Of a stretch of 20,472 nt of DNA, positions 1-10,000 are shown piece by piece (positions within the stretch are counted from its first letter, which is position 1; each line of letters opens with the position of its first letter). Below the pieces are notes generated by a model. That model saw only the letters and a program-made list of their open reading frames with translations, was not told the origin of the DNA and ran no database searches. Location: contig DJEN01000014.1 in assembly GCA_002431345.1 (NCBI GenBank), positions 1 through 20,472 of the forward strand. Direction: 5' to 3'. Made by a program: the position numbers and the translations under genes. The stretch is from Megasphaera sp. UBA5897. GTDB taxonomy: Bacteria; Bacillota; Negativicutes; Veillonellales; Megasphaeraceae.

Positions 1-1
1 A

Positions 2-64
2 AAAAGGATTGATGAAACAGTAATAACGGCAATTTCTGTCTATCTACCCAGTAGAACGCTTTAG
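2..64 (+). CDS. 3' tail of an upstream reading frame (unidentified)
   Basis: An open frame enters from the left edge and ends at TAG 62-64, encoding about 20 residues that read KRIDETVITAISVYLPSRTL. It could be the C-terminus of a real gene because a terminator-like hairpin follows at 102-141. The motif IDETV loosely recalls the conserved C-terminal region of type I restriction specificity subunits, which would suit the helicase fragment that follows, but 20 residues are too few to assign. It may also be chance. Confidence 0.2.
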   Translation, partial: KRIDETVITAISVYLPSRTL

Positions 65-101
65 GTCATTTGACGGCAATATGGCTCTATATTAAATGTT
101 G

Positions 102-141
102 GGGTCTTGTGGATGTCCGTATTCACGAGACCCTTTATTTT
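102..141 (+). terminator. Intrinsic terminator-like hairpin
   Basis: Arms 102-111 and 124-133 pair over 10 bp with one G-U pair and a 12-nt loop. A T-rich stretch follows (TTTATTTT, 134-141). This would end transcription coming from the left edge of the window. Confidence 0.6.
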
Positions 142-201
142 ATATAAAATAAGATATATCCAACCCGCATTTCAAATTAACCACCACGAAGAACCGAAAG
201 G

Positions 202-693
202 GGGTATAGATATGTCTCTCTATCATGTTATCGAAAAAAAAGCTTTTATTGGGAAGAGGGTTCTGTCAAAGAATTTGAAAATTTGGATATGTCCATCTAT
301 TTGACTAAACATAGCGATGGGCGCATGTACACTATTTGGGAAACTATCGCCAATACGGTAGATGCCAAAAGTGACCACCTCTATTTCATCATTGATGAAG
401 CTCATCGTGGTATGCAAGGAAGGGCTGCCAGTAAGGCAACTACTATCATGCAAAAATTCATCAAAGGCAGTGAAGAAGACCGGATTCCGCCGATGCCAGT
501 AGTAATCGGTATGTCGGTTACGATGCAGTTGTAGTAGTCAAGCAAAATTATAACACTTGGTGATAAACGCCTCGAGGGCATGCCGCAATATATTATCATG
601 GCTAAGGATAATATTACTGTAATGAGTCCGGAGAATGCATTGTCTTATTTTATGGATATAAAAAAGCATAATCATAAGAATCGAGCTAGGTAA
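202..693 (+). pseudogene. Broken DEAH-box helicase / restriction (Res) subunit fragment
   Basis: One frame is open from upstream of 241 to a stop at 532-534. Its translation contains YFIIDEAHRGM, a Walker B/DEAH motif of superfamily 2 helicases of the restriction type, followed after about 35 residues by PVVIGMSVT. This matches the spacing of DEAH and the SAT-type motif III (here SVT instead of SAT). The Walker A/P-loop region and the whole second RecA domain are missing, and no plausible start with a ribosome binding site is present. Two TAG codons in a row (532-537) interrupt the frame, after which the same frame stays open to 693 (includes LGDKRLEGMPQYIIM). I read it as a decayed remnant of a type I/III-like restriction helicase with an unrelated or shuffled 3' part. 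The family call rests on the DEAH motif and its neighbours only. Confidence 0.5.
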
Positions 694-747
694 GTCTCGC
701 ATGTGCAGAAATGCTTGATGGTACAATACGTAAGATAGTACGTTTTT
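648..747 (+). repeat. Direct repeat, copy A (5' end of a secreted-protein gene)
   Basis: This stretch aligns with 1460-1552. Both share an exact 23-bp core (689-711 here; 1494-1516 in copy B) containing GGTAAG, then six bases, then ATGTGC. The core therefore looks like a ribosome binding site plus start codon. In copy A the frame after the ATG at 701 hits TGA within six codons because two bases are missing relative to copy B. Similarity continues on both sides of the core with scattered mismatches. Confidence 0.7.
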
Positions 748-762
748 ATGAAATACAAAAAG

Positions 763-819
763 AAGGTAGGTTATCCATCGGAACATCAAAAGATGCTCAT
801 ATAACAGATAACCTACCTT
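763..819. repeat. Inverted repeat, 13-bp perfect arms
   Basis: Arms 763-775 and 807-819 are exact reverse complements (AAGGTAGGTTATC) separated by 31 nt. A short T-run overlaps the end of the right arm. It lies in otherwise uninterpretable sequence downstream of repeat copy A and upstream of the small gene at 935. It might be a weak terminator or a relic of a mobile element. Confidence 0.5.
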
Positions 820-934
820 TTAAGATAAGTGTATCCAATTTATTGAGAAATGTCAAGAATAGGCGAGGAAAACCATATATGAATCTAGAAGAGAGTGTGG
901 CCTTAAATTGTTCAAATTAGGAAGGAATACGGAT

Positions 935-1411
935 ATGGAAGGAACTATTTTGCTTAATTATGAAGACGGGGATTCTTTTTATGAAATTACTTGTGATGAG
1001 TATACGGATAAATCTTGGCGGGCTAATATTTATGATGAAGAAAATATATTTAAACAACAGAATATGGTAGAAACAGGGTTTGATTATTCGATAGCAGGAT
1101 TTGGTTGGGGCGCAGGTGAAGTTTCTTCTGTATACACATATGATATAAAAAATATGTATGAACAGTTATCCCTGCTTAGAGCGGGAAAAATAGATTTTCT
1201 TCATTGTGTTTTTGAAAGCCCGGTTTTTATTGCTGATTATTATATTGAGGTTATCATGGAAAAAAAGGAAAATCATCAGTATGAAGCACTGTTTTCTATT
1301 TTCGATGATCTTGACTGTGTTGAGTTTGGTAAATTTTTTTCTGAAGAAGAGTTAGACGAGCAAATAAAAAATCTCAAAAAGTGTATAGATACATTTTCTG
1401 TAAGGGTATAG
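935..1411 (+). CDS. Hypothetical small acidic protein, candidate orphan immunity protein
   Basis: Encodes 158 residues starting at ATG 935. This start is preferred over the TTG at 908 because AGGAAGG (919-925) sits nine bases upstream of it. The protein is acidic, has no signal peptide or membrane segment, and contains a Gly/aromatic patch (AGFGWGAGE) and a charged C-terminal helix (EEELDEQIKNLKKCI). Size, acidity, AT-rich coding and position beside decayed surface-protein fragments and upstream of a CDI-type locus resemble cytosolic immunity proteins of polymorphic toxins. I recognise no family, so the immunity role is inference from context. It is the only intact gene in the degraded 1-1900 stretch, which suggests selection has kept it. 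An unrelated small stand-alone protein remains possible. Confidence 0.6.
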   Translation: MEGTILLNYEDGDSFYEITCDEYTDKSWRANIYDEENIFKQQNMVETGFDYSIAGFGWGAGEVSSVYTYDIKNMYEQLSLLRAGKIDFLHCVFESPVFIADYYIEVIMEKKENHQYEALFSIFDDLDCVEFGKFFSEEELDEQIKNLKKCIDTFSVRV

Positions 1412-1459
1412 TTAAACGACTGATGCAAAATAATTGAGGGAAAACTGTACATTAAAGTA

Positions 1460-1552
1460 TTTTGACATAAAATAAATCATAAGGATCAAGCTGGGTAAGT
1501 CTCGCATGTGCAGAAAAATACTTTGCAGTACAATAAGAAATATTGTAAGTTT
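1460..1552 (+). repeat. Direct repeat, copy B (5' end of a secreted-protein gene)
   Basis: Second copy of the element at 648-747, about 810 bp downstream and in the same orientation, so the pair brackets the gene at 935-1411. The exact core is 1494-1516. In this copy the start codon at 1506 leads into an open signal-peptide-like frame. Confidence 0.7.
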
Positions 1553-1753
1553 ATCTGTATCAGCTTTGGTAGGGGTATCTTTAACTTTTGCACAAATACA
1601 TAATCTTATGATCAATTCCAGTTAGGCAGTCTGCATCTTGGTAATGCTAAGAGTTGCGTATACAGTATTTATGGTAATCTAACTAGTACAGCTACGAAAT
1701 ACACAGACACACGTTATGGCAATACTCGAATAATATATAGAAACATGCGGTAA
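1506..1753 (+). pseudogene. Frameshifted remnant of a secreted/surface protein
   Basis: From ATG 1506 the frame encodes a typical signal peptide (basic MCRK start, then SLSVSALVGVSLTFAQ) and stops at TAG 1623-1625. Another frame takes over without a gap (from 1619) and runs to TAA 1751-1753, giving a Gly/Asn/Tyr-rich stretch that includes YTDTRYGNTRIIY. Reading both parts together implies a single frameshift in an already truncated gene. The second part recalls N-terminal regions of large adhesins in this bacterial class, but I cannot name a family with certainty. The first segment shares its 5' end with repeat copy A. Confidence 0.45.
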
Positions 1754-1847
1754 TTTAGTTGATGTAGACTGTTGAGAAATTGACTGATTTTCTGAGATAC
1801 AAGAACGATTACTTGCTTAAAACACATGCTATTTTTTGCATGCATGC

Positions 1848-1876
1848 TTTTAAAATATGGAGAAATAATATATAAT
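1848..1876 (+). promoter_or_regulatory. Possible promoter of the two-partner secretion operon
   Basis: TATAAT at 1871-1876 is a perfect -10 box. The matching -35 region at 1848-1853 (TTTTAA) is poor with a 17-bp spacer. Transcription from here would give a leader of about 320 nt before the transporter gene. Confidence 0.35.
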
Positions 1877-1882
1877 ATGAAA

Positions 1883-2201
1883 ACATATAGAAAAACAAAC
1901 TAAAAGTATACTCAATCATATTAATAAAAATGAGGATGTGTATGGAGAAAACATGCAGTATCGAAAGCAGCCGTATTTTGCTGCAGCAGATTGTCGGCGT
2001 GTCGTTCGACAAATGGCGAAAGCGGTTAACGTATTTATATAACAGAATAAACGGAAAAGCGAAGACGGTTCTTTGCGGGGATCGGATGTCTGTAGATGTT
2101 GAACAGGCATACCTATTCCCCCCAAGGAACCGTCTTTTTTTTAATGACTTTACAGTAAATATTGCAGTATACAAGTGGGCGTCGGTAAGGTGGTGAATGC
2201 G
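1883..2201 (+). promoter_or_regulatory. Long 5' leader with attenuator-like architecture
   Basis: About 320 nt lie between the likely promoter and the transporter start without a convincing gene. The leader contains small hairpins, such as a five-base-pair TGTCG/CGACA stem around 1998-2010, and ends in the large terminator-like hairpin at 2062-2142. An 84-residue frame (ATG 1942 to 2196, weak GAGG upstream) runs through it, but its protein resembles nothing I know and it crosses the hairpin. I read the region as an untranslated, possibly attenuated leader for a very long operon. Confidence 0.4.
2062..2142 (+). terminator. Terminator-like hairpin inside the tps operon leader
   Basis: Arms 2062-2080 and 2118-2136 pair over 19 positions with one G-U pair and one C-C mismatch. 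The 37-nt loop contains a second stem (ATGTCTGT with ACAGGCAT). Eight T follow at 2135-2142. It has the form of an intrinsic terminator yet lies after the likely promoter and 60 bp before the start of the transporter gene. Confidence 0.65.
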
Positions 2202-3878
2202 TTGAAGACATCTTGGTTGTTTTTAAGCAGTTTGGTCATGATACTGGCAGGAATGCCTGCTGTGTCATTGGGTCACGGGGTACAGCAGGAACAACTGGAT
2301 AAAGCACGTCAGCAGGAGCAACTGCGTAATCTGCGCTTGCGGCCCCGACCAGTTTCCCCTATCACGGGGTTAGAAAAACAAAAGACAGAAACAATACCGG
2401 CTTCACAAGGCCCTTCATTTTTTATCCATCAGATACAGCTGGATATAGATACAGAAGCGTTTCGTTTTTTGTATTCGTATGCCAAGGCGTATGAATACAG
2501 CCGCATGGATATAGAAAGTATTCAGCGATTGGTGAATACGCTGAATGATGCGCTGCTGGATCGGGGATATGCGACGAGCCGGGTTCATATTCCGGAACAA
2601 AACCTTGCCGAAGGGGTGCTGCACCTAAAAGTACAGACTGGCCGCATTCATGCAGTTCGGCACAGCGAAGGAAGTCCACATCTGCCTTGGCGTACGTCCT
2701 TTCCTATTGGGGACGGGGATATTCTCAACGTTCACCTACTGGAACAAGGTATTGAACAGATGAAACGGCTCTCTTCGCAAGATGTCAGCCTTCGTCTGAT
2801 ACCGGCAGAAAAACTGGGACAAAGTGATATAGAACTTACTGTTCGGCGAACCCGACCGGTTCATGGCGTGCTATCTATCGATGATTCGGGACTTTCTAAT
2901 ACGGGACGTGTGCAGCTTAGTGCGGATATCAGCGTGGACAATCCGTTGTATGGCAATGATTACCTGCAGGTAGGAATCAACGGTGACGGTATGCGCAGCG
3001 GCTATGAACGGGGAACGCGCAAACAGAGTATATATTATCGGATTCCGTATGGCAAAGACACATTTTCTTTGTCATACAGCAGCTATCAGTATCATCAGAC
3101 TGTGCATCATACACCAAATGATTTTATCAGCAGCGGCAAAAACAATGTCAGCATCTTATCCTGGGAGCACTTGATCAGCCGCAATCAGTATCGCAAAACG
3201 AGTTGGGATATCAGCGTGCAAAAACGTAATTCGCATTACTATATCAATGATTTAGAAATTGCCGTGCAGGCGCTGCATACAGCAACGTTGGAAGCTGGCC
3301 TGTCGCAACAAGTCTATGTCGGACAGGATGTGTGGTACGGACGTATCGGGCACCGCATGGGGCTGGGGTGTTTGGGAGCCATGCCGGAAAATCCATATGA
3401 GGACGGCCCTAAAACACGGTATCATATGTGGCTCTTTGATGTTGATTATCGGCATCCGTTTGCGATGGGACATCGGCCGGCAGCGTATACATCTTCGATT
3501 CGTGCCCAATGGACGATGAATGGTGACCGGCTGTATGGTGTCGATATGATGAGTATAGGCAACCGGTATACGGTACGCGGCTTTGACGGGGAAGCAACGC
3601 TTATGGCGGAAAGCGTCTGGTATTGGCGAAATGAACTATCTTCGCATATCAATACACTGCACAGTGATGTGTATCTCGGACTCGATATCGGAGCGGTCTA
3701 TGGCCCGGCTGTGGAAGACTTGGTAGGGCGCACTATTGTTGGTACCGTACTGGGTATGAGGGGAACCTTTGCATCGGGCCTATCGTATGATACCTTTATC
3801 GGTGTTCCGGTGTATAAACCGGACGGCTACCATACCAGCTGCGTAACGACAGGCGTTACCTTAAGCTGGCGTTTTTGA
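2202..3878 (+). CDS. Two-partner secretion outer-membrane transporter (TpsB, CdiB/ShlB/FhaC family)
   Basis: Encodes about 558 residues. It exports the TpsA protein encoded next to it from the periplasm across the outer membrane. From the sequence: a signal peptide (LKTSWLFLSSLVMILAGMPA), a Gln/Arg-rich linker including QEQLDKARQQEQLRNLRLRP that is typical before POTRA domains, a POTRA-2 type region (about residues 75-150), a ShlB-like second POTRA, then an aromatic-rich barrel. The signature VRGF of the plug loop L6 is at about residues 458-461 (NRYTVRGF), and the protein ends in TLSWRF with the C-terminal Phe expected of outer-membrane barrels. The start is uncertain: TTG 2202 has TAAGGTGG eight bases upstream and leads straight into the signal peptide, while GTG 2175 would add nine residues with no good ribosome site. 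It is the first gene of the B-A-I order seen in E. coli-type CDI loci. Confidence 0.93.
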   Translation: MKTSWLFLSSLVMILAGMPAVSLGHGVQQEQLDKARQQEQLRNLRLRPRPVSPITGLEKQKTETIPASQGPSFFIHQIQLDIDTEAFRFLYSYAKAYEYSRMDIESIQRLVNTLNDALLDRGYATSRVHIPEQNLAEGVLHLKVQTGRIHAVRHSEGSPHLPWRTSFPIGDGDILNVHLLEQGIEQMKRLSSQDVSLRLIPAEKLGQSDIELTVRRTRPVHGVLSIDDSGLSNTGRVQLSADISVDNPLYGNDYLQVGINGDGMRSGYERGTRKQSIYYRIPYGKDTFSLSYSSYQYHQTVHHTPNDFISSGKNNVSILSWEHLISRNQYRKTSWDISVQKRNSHYYINDLEIAVQALHTATLEAGLSQQVYVGQDVWYGRIGHRMGLGCLGAMPENPYEDGPKTRYHMWLFDVDYRHPFAMGHRPAAYTSSIRAQWTMNGDRLYGVDMMSIGNRYTVRGFDGEATLMAESVWYWRNELSSHINTLHSDVYLGLDIGAVYGPAVEDLVGRTIVGTVLGMRGTFASGLSYDTFIGVPVYKPDGYHTSCVTTGVTLSWRF

Positions 3879-4006
3879 TTTTAGTACGGATTTAGCACGG
3901 AACAGGATAGTTGGTATTAATACTAAAGCATCACGAAAAGAACGGTAACATATAAAAACAATCATATAAATGGACGGAAAAATACACAGGAAAGGACGGT
4001 TCGGAT
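3879..4006 (+). promoter_or_regulatory. Intergenic spacer between transporter and exoprotein genes with RBS
   Basis: A 128-bp AT-rich gap without a terminator, so both genes can be in one transcript. AGGAAAGGA (3988-3996) is the ribosome binding site for ATG 4007. No distinct promoter is convincing. Confidence 0.4.
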
Positions 4007-7000
4007 ATGAAACAGAAAACGTTGAAGCGATATATCAAGGCATGGATACTGATGGGATTATTGACTGTAGAGACGCTGGCTGTCAGTGCGGCTGATGTGT
4101 CGATTATACCTGATCGGCAGGTGCCGGCAGCACAGCAGCCTCTGGTACAGCAGACGGCCAACGGTATTCCGTTGGTGCAAATTACGGCCCCGACAGCAGG
4201 CGGCGTGTCACGCAATGCATACGAGCAGTTTAACGTGTCGCAAAAAGGTGCCGTTTTGAATAATTCATATATGGTTTCACCTACAAAACTGGCCGGCTAT
4301 GTACAGGGCAATCCCAATATGGTCCGCGGCTCGGCCAAGGTAATCGTCAACGAAGTAACCAGCAACCGTCCGACACAGATAAACGGTTTTTTGGAAGTAG
4401 CCGGTCCTAAAGCCAGCGTTGTCGTTGCCAATCCCAATGGGATTACGGTAAACGGTGGCGGATTTATTAATACGTCCCAAGCCATGCTGACTACGGGCCG
4501 TCCCATGTATGATGCAGGTCGCTTATCCGGACTTCACGTTACAGACGGCATGGTCAAGGTGGAGGGACGAGGATTGGATGCGTCTCAAACAGACCGTGTA
4601 GCTATATTGGCGCGGGCCGTTGCGCTCAATGCTGGAATATGGGCTCAGGATGCGCATGTCATTACCGGAGCTAATGATGTTTCCTATACAGACTTGCAGG
4701 TCAGCGCGATTGCTGGTGCTGGAAAGAAACCCTCTGTGGCCTTGGATGTAGCGGCTATTGGCGGCATGTATGCCAATCGTATGTATCTGGTCGGGACAGA
4801 AAAAGGATTGGGTGTGAATGTAACAGGTACCTTGTCAGCTGTCAAGTCCTTAGTACTGGAACATAATGGAGACCTTCATATTCGGAGAAATACACAAGGC
4901 AGCAGTGCCGTATACAGTGAAGGTACCATGTCCGTTCATACAACGGGGAGTATCCGCAACGACCAAACATTGGCCAGCGGTGGTGATGCTGTTATTCACG
5001 CTGAAAAGGGCCTGACGAATACGGCTGTTATTGGTTCCGGCATCAGCCGGGACGGCAAGGTCAATCAGCCTGGCTCCTTACAGTTGCAGACAACGACGCT
5101 CACCAATGACAGTGCGCAAATCGTCAGCGGCGGTGCCATGCAGATACAGGCGGAAGAAATAACGACAAAGGCCGGAGAAATTTCCGCACAAGGACAAGCA
5201 GACCTAAAGGTAACCAATACCCTTCATATGGATACAGGAAAAATCACGGCCCGAAAGAATTTGTCCATTACAGCAGATACGCTGCCTTTACATGGCCTTT
5301 TGGCCAGTGATGGTGATACAGTCATTACGACCCGGCAGGATCTGACCAATCAGTACAGCAAGGATACCTTTGGAGATATCAAGGCCGGCGGGACGATTAC
5401 CTTGCGTACGGACGGCAGCCTTTACAACGTGAAGACATTCGAAAGCGGCAGCAATCTGAACATACAGGCTGCTCAAAACGCAGACAACACGGGACTCATA
5501 ACGGCAAACGGAAAGACAGCTATACAGGCTGGTTATATCCATAATCATCTGACAGGCCGCATATACGGTGATGACATTGCCCTTTCGGCAGCTAGCATAG
5601 AAAATCGCAAGCATGCTGGCTTGGAAGCACAGCTGGAAAAAGAAATAAAGAAGCTGCAGGATAAAGAAAAAGCCTTGGATGCCGCCTATATGGTAGATGT
5701 GACGGCGTATACAAGAGGGGCTCAAGAACAGGCCTATAAACGAAATATAGAAGAAAAAACAAAAGACTACGATACCCAGCTGGCAGTCGTAGCCAAGCTG
5801 AAAAAACAAATGGCGGCCTATACATCGCCTGTTATCGCCGCCCGCCGTACGCTGGAGATAACAGGAACAGATGCCATTTTAAATCGTGCCGGAGCGATGA
5901 TGTACAGCGGCGGGATCATGACACTGCAGGCAGGGAAGACAGTCATCAATCAGGGAGCCAAGATGGAAAGTGTGGGCAATCTCTCTATGAAAGCTCCGCA
6001 AATCACTAATCTCAATGATTCCTTTTCTGCCAAACGAATAGGATCTGCTTGGATAACGAATCCAGAAAAAATACGAATTGATGAAGCCGGGCATCCGGAA
6101 CGAGGACAGGTGTTTAATAAAAATGAATTTGACAATTTCGACAGCGGGTATGGCGCCCATCATCGTAATTCCGCGGCTTCCTCGTATCCTATCGATGACC
6201 TTACCGTGATTCGTACTCATTCACAGACTTCGGAAAAACAAGTACAAACAACCCATGCCGGCGTCATTCGCAGCGGCGGCCATATGACGATAGACGGCAG
6301 TCTGCACAACGACAACAGCCAGATTGCTGCCGGACAGACTTTAACGGTCCGAAACGGCACGGTAACCAATACAGCGACAGAGAATCAAAAACTGACCGTG
6401 ACCTTTGGCACCACACAGGCCAGCTATACAGAACGCCACAGCAGGTTTCACAAAGGGAAGATTCGCAAATATAAAGGCCGTGTTTTTATGACGCCGCAGG
6501 TAGAAAAAAGCAATCCCATACCGTTGGGGATTGCAGTTTATCAGGAAAATACACAGACCCGGCCTGACAGCAAAGATATTACGAAAACAATACGTGGGCA
6601 TGCCCAAAAATTTCTTGACCCATTTTCTATCGATTCATCCGGGACGAATGCGACACCTGCGCAATGGAAACAGACTGCCAGCGGGCTGAGTAGTTCTCTG
6701 TATAAGCTGCATCCGGAAATGACGGCCAAATATCTCATCGAAACAGACTCAGCATTTACGAATAAACATAAGTTCCTTTCGTCAGATTACATGTATGAGC
6801 AGATGAAATGGCATCCGGAAAAAGTGGCTAAACGGTTGGGAGACGGCTTTTATGAACAATCCCTCATTCGGGAACAGATTCTCAGCCAAACGGGCAGACG
6901 GTATCTGGAAGGGGATGAAGACGACGTAGCAGCGTATAAAGCACTCATGGATGCCGGTGTCGTCTATGCCAAGAAAACTGGTTTGGTTCCAGGAGTAAGT

Positions 7001-10000
7001 CTGTCAGCGGAACAAGTTGCCGGGCTGACCAGTGATATTGTGTGGCTGGAAATCAAAACTGTTTGGGTAAACGGCCAGCCGCAGGATGTGGTTTACCCAC
7101 GGGTATATCTGCGTGCTTCTTCGAATATGGCCCTGCAGGCAGACGGCAGTCTGCTCAGTGCCAATCAAATGGTTATTCAAACCAAACAAGCACTGCAAAA
7201 CGAAGGAATCCTACAGGGTAAAACAATTCGTATACAAGCAGGATTCATTAACCATACCGGCCGCATGTTGGGACAGGACGTATCACTGGCTAGTGATACG
7301 GACATTCAGCAAGACGGTCTGTTAACAGCAACAGACCGGGTAGAATTGAAAGCAGGCCGGCATATTGCCATGCAGGCTTCTGCAGACCACCTGACCCATC
7401 AAGACGTCCTGAACCGTACTGCAGGAATTGCCGTGACAGGAAACCACGGTGTTCTTATCGCCTCTGCCGGAAAAGATATCCATTTAGCAGGCGCAGCGCT
7501 GGAAGCCCTGGGAGATAAAGGCACCGTTATATTGCAGGCAGGCGGTGATGTGAATCTGACGGCTCAGACACTGGCTGCCAAAAAAGACATGACCCAGGAC
7601 GGTGATAATTACCTGCGAACGTATCGGCAGACAGAAATCGGTACCGCTGTGGATGCTAAAGGCGGCATTGCCATACAGGCCGGACAGGATATCCATGCCA
7701 GAGCCGCATATCTCAACAGTGACCAGGGAACGGTTGCTCTGACGGCTGGCAGAGATATAACTTTAACAGCCGGACGGGAAGTTACGGCAGATGACTACGG
7801 CCTGAAACATACCGCGTCTGGACTGTTATCCAGTACCACGACAACGGTTCGTACTCATGACCAGCATGAAGGGGTGTTGGGTACCGTCATGACTGGCGAG
7901 CAATTACAGATGAAAGCCAATCGGGATACGGATATCACAGCGGGAACTCTTGTCGGGCAGGATTCGACCAGCTTGAGCAGCGGCCGCCATCTCCGTACGA
8001 CATCTGGTACGCAGCGGGATGAAACAGATATATACCAGCATGTTTCCACATCCGGCATGATGGGAGCCGGGCTGGGAATGATGATTGGCACCCAGAAAAC
8101 GACCGACACGTACCAGGGAGACTTTGTGACTCAAAAAGGCACAACGATTGCTTCCACAAAGGGGAATGTCCGTCTGATAGCGGGCGATACGGCGCACCTG
8201 ACAACGACCTACGTTCTGGGAAAAGACGGTATAGATGTAACGGGCCAGCAGATTCGCTTAGACGGCAAAACCAATGCAGTCCATGAACGGCAGACGCACG
8301 AAGAGTCCAGCTCCGGATTGACTATTGGACTGTCCGGGCCGGGATTACATGCGGTGAAAGAATTCCGCGGCGTTGTCCGTACGGCGCAGACAAGGCAGAA
8401 TAAAACCCTGCAGGGGCTGGAGCTCTTTGAAGGCGGCCGGGAACTGAAAAGCAGCTTGCAGCGTATGGGAACCCAAGGTGCGAAAACCATTGGCCTGCAT
8501 GTCGGCATAGGCAGCCAGTCTTTTAAACAGGAGCATGAAATGGATGCCAAGACGTACGCAGGAGGAACGCTGTCCGGTGGAACGGTAAAACTGACAGCAG
8601 ACAGCGAGCAGGCAGATAAAGGTATGATTCATGCAACGGGTGAAACCATCCAAGGCAAGCATATTACACTTTCGGCGGCCAAGAATATTTTGTTGGATGC
8701 CGGTAAAAATACGCAGACAGAAAAACAGACCTACAGCAGCCAACGTGCCTCTGTTGGCGCATCGTTCCATGGCGGTCTTACGGGTATAGACGCGTCCTTT
8801 GGTGCTGCGAACAGTACAGGAGCGACAACTAAAACCAGCCACACCGGGACAGACGCTGCAGCCAGCCATACGCTGACGGCTGTTTCAGGCAAAGACACCC
8901 AGCTCTTAGGCTCACAGCTATCCGGCCATACTGTACATCTTACAGTTGGCAGCAAGTTGCATGTAGAAAGCAAACAAGATACAGAAACGTATACAGAAAG
9001 CAATTCACAGGCCGGATTCAGCATCAGTACGGGTGTAATGAATGGACGTCTTGGCAGTACTACTACGCAGGCAGGACTAGGGATTGGCGCAATAGACAGC
9101 CAGTATGCCAGTGTAATCAACCAGGCGGGAATCTACGCCGGCCAGGGCGGCTATACAGTAAATGTTGCCAACAACACTTGTCTCCAGGGTGCAGTTATTG
9201 ACAGCACGGCAGCAGAATCGAAAAACAAGCTGACAACAGGCATGCTGACAATGGAAACCATCGAGAACAAAGCGGAATATACCGTAAAAGGTGGCGGACT
9301 GTCGTATGCGCACTACGGTGACAAAAAGACACAACAGGAAAAAGCCAATACAACGGGACTTCTCCCGTCACTTACACCGGGATCTAAGAATAACGCATCT
9401 TCCATAACTACATCCGCCGTTTCACCAGGAACCATTACGACAACCAAAGAAACGACAGATATATCCAACATAAATCGGGATACCCGAAATGCCCTCAATA
9501 CACTTGCGAATACGTTTGATAAACAGAAAATAGAAGAACGGCAAAAACTTTCCCAGCTGTTCCTAAAAAATGCGGATATGCTGCTGCATCATTATAACCG
9601 TGACGGGAAAATAGATAAAGCGGTGGCGCATGGTCTGGCAGCAGAATTCGCAGCCAGCTTGGCAGGAAATTCGGCAGGCAGCGGCTTTTATGCTGGATTT
9701 ATCAATGAGCTGCTGGTGAATAAAACCGCAGAATGGGCAGGCAAAGACCCGGTAAAAGCTCAATGGCTCAGTGCGGCTATAGGAGCAGGCGTCAATGCTG
9801 TCATTGGTGGTAATGCTCAAACAGGAGCGATAGCAGCACAATATGGCATGCAGTGGAACAATATGTATGACAATGATATTACAGAAGGGGAGTTTAAAAA
9901 TCAAAATGATGCCTATTATGCCATGTATGCGAACTGTGAAGTGGAATTGGAGAATACTGCATTTAATGATGCATCAGATACTATGCGAATGCTTGCAGCA

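Noticed and set aside
2118..2123. C6 run as a second phase-variable tract
   Set aside because: It forms part of the right arm of the leader hairpin and is not in a credible reading frame, and six bases is short for slippage.
1942..2196. 84-residue frame upstream of the TpsB gene
   Set aside because: It runs through the terminator-like hairpin, has only a weak ribosome site and resembles no known protein. It is better read as leader RNA, although a regulatory leader peptide cannot be excluded.
7500..9100. Repetitive sequence in the exoprotein gene as a CRISPR or DNA repeat array
   Set aside because: The repeats are degenerate and in frame, and encode hemagglutinin beta-helix turns; there are no constant repeats with spacers.
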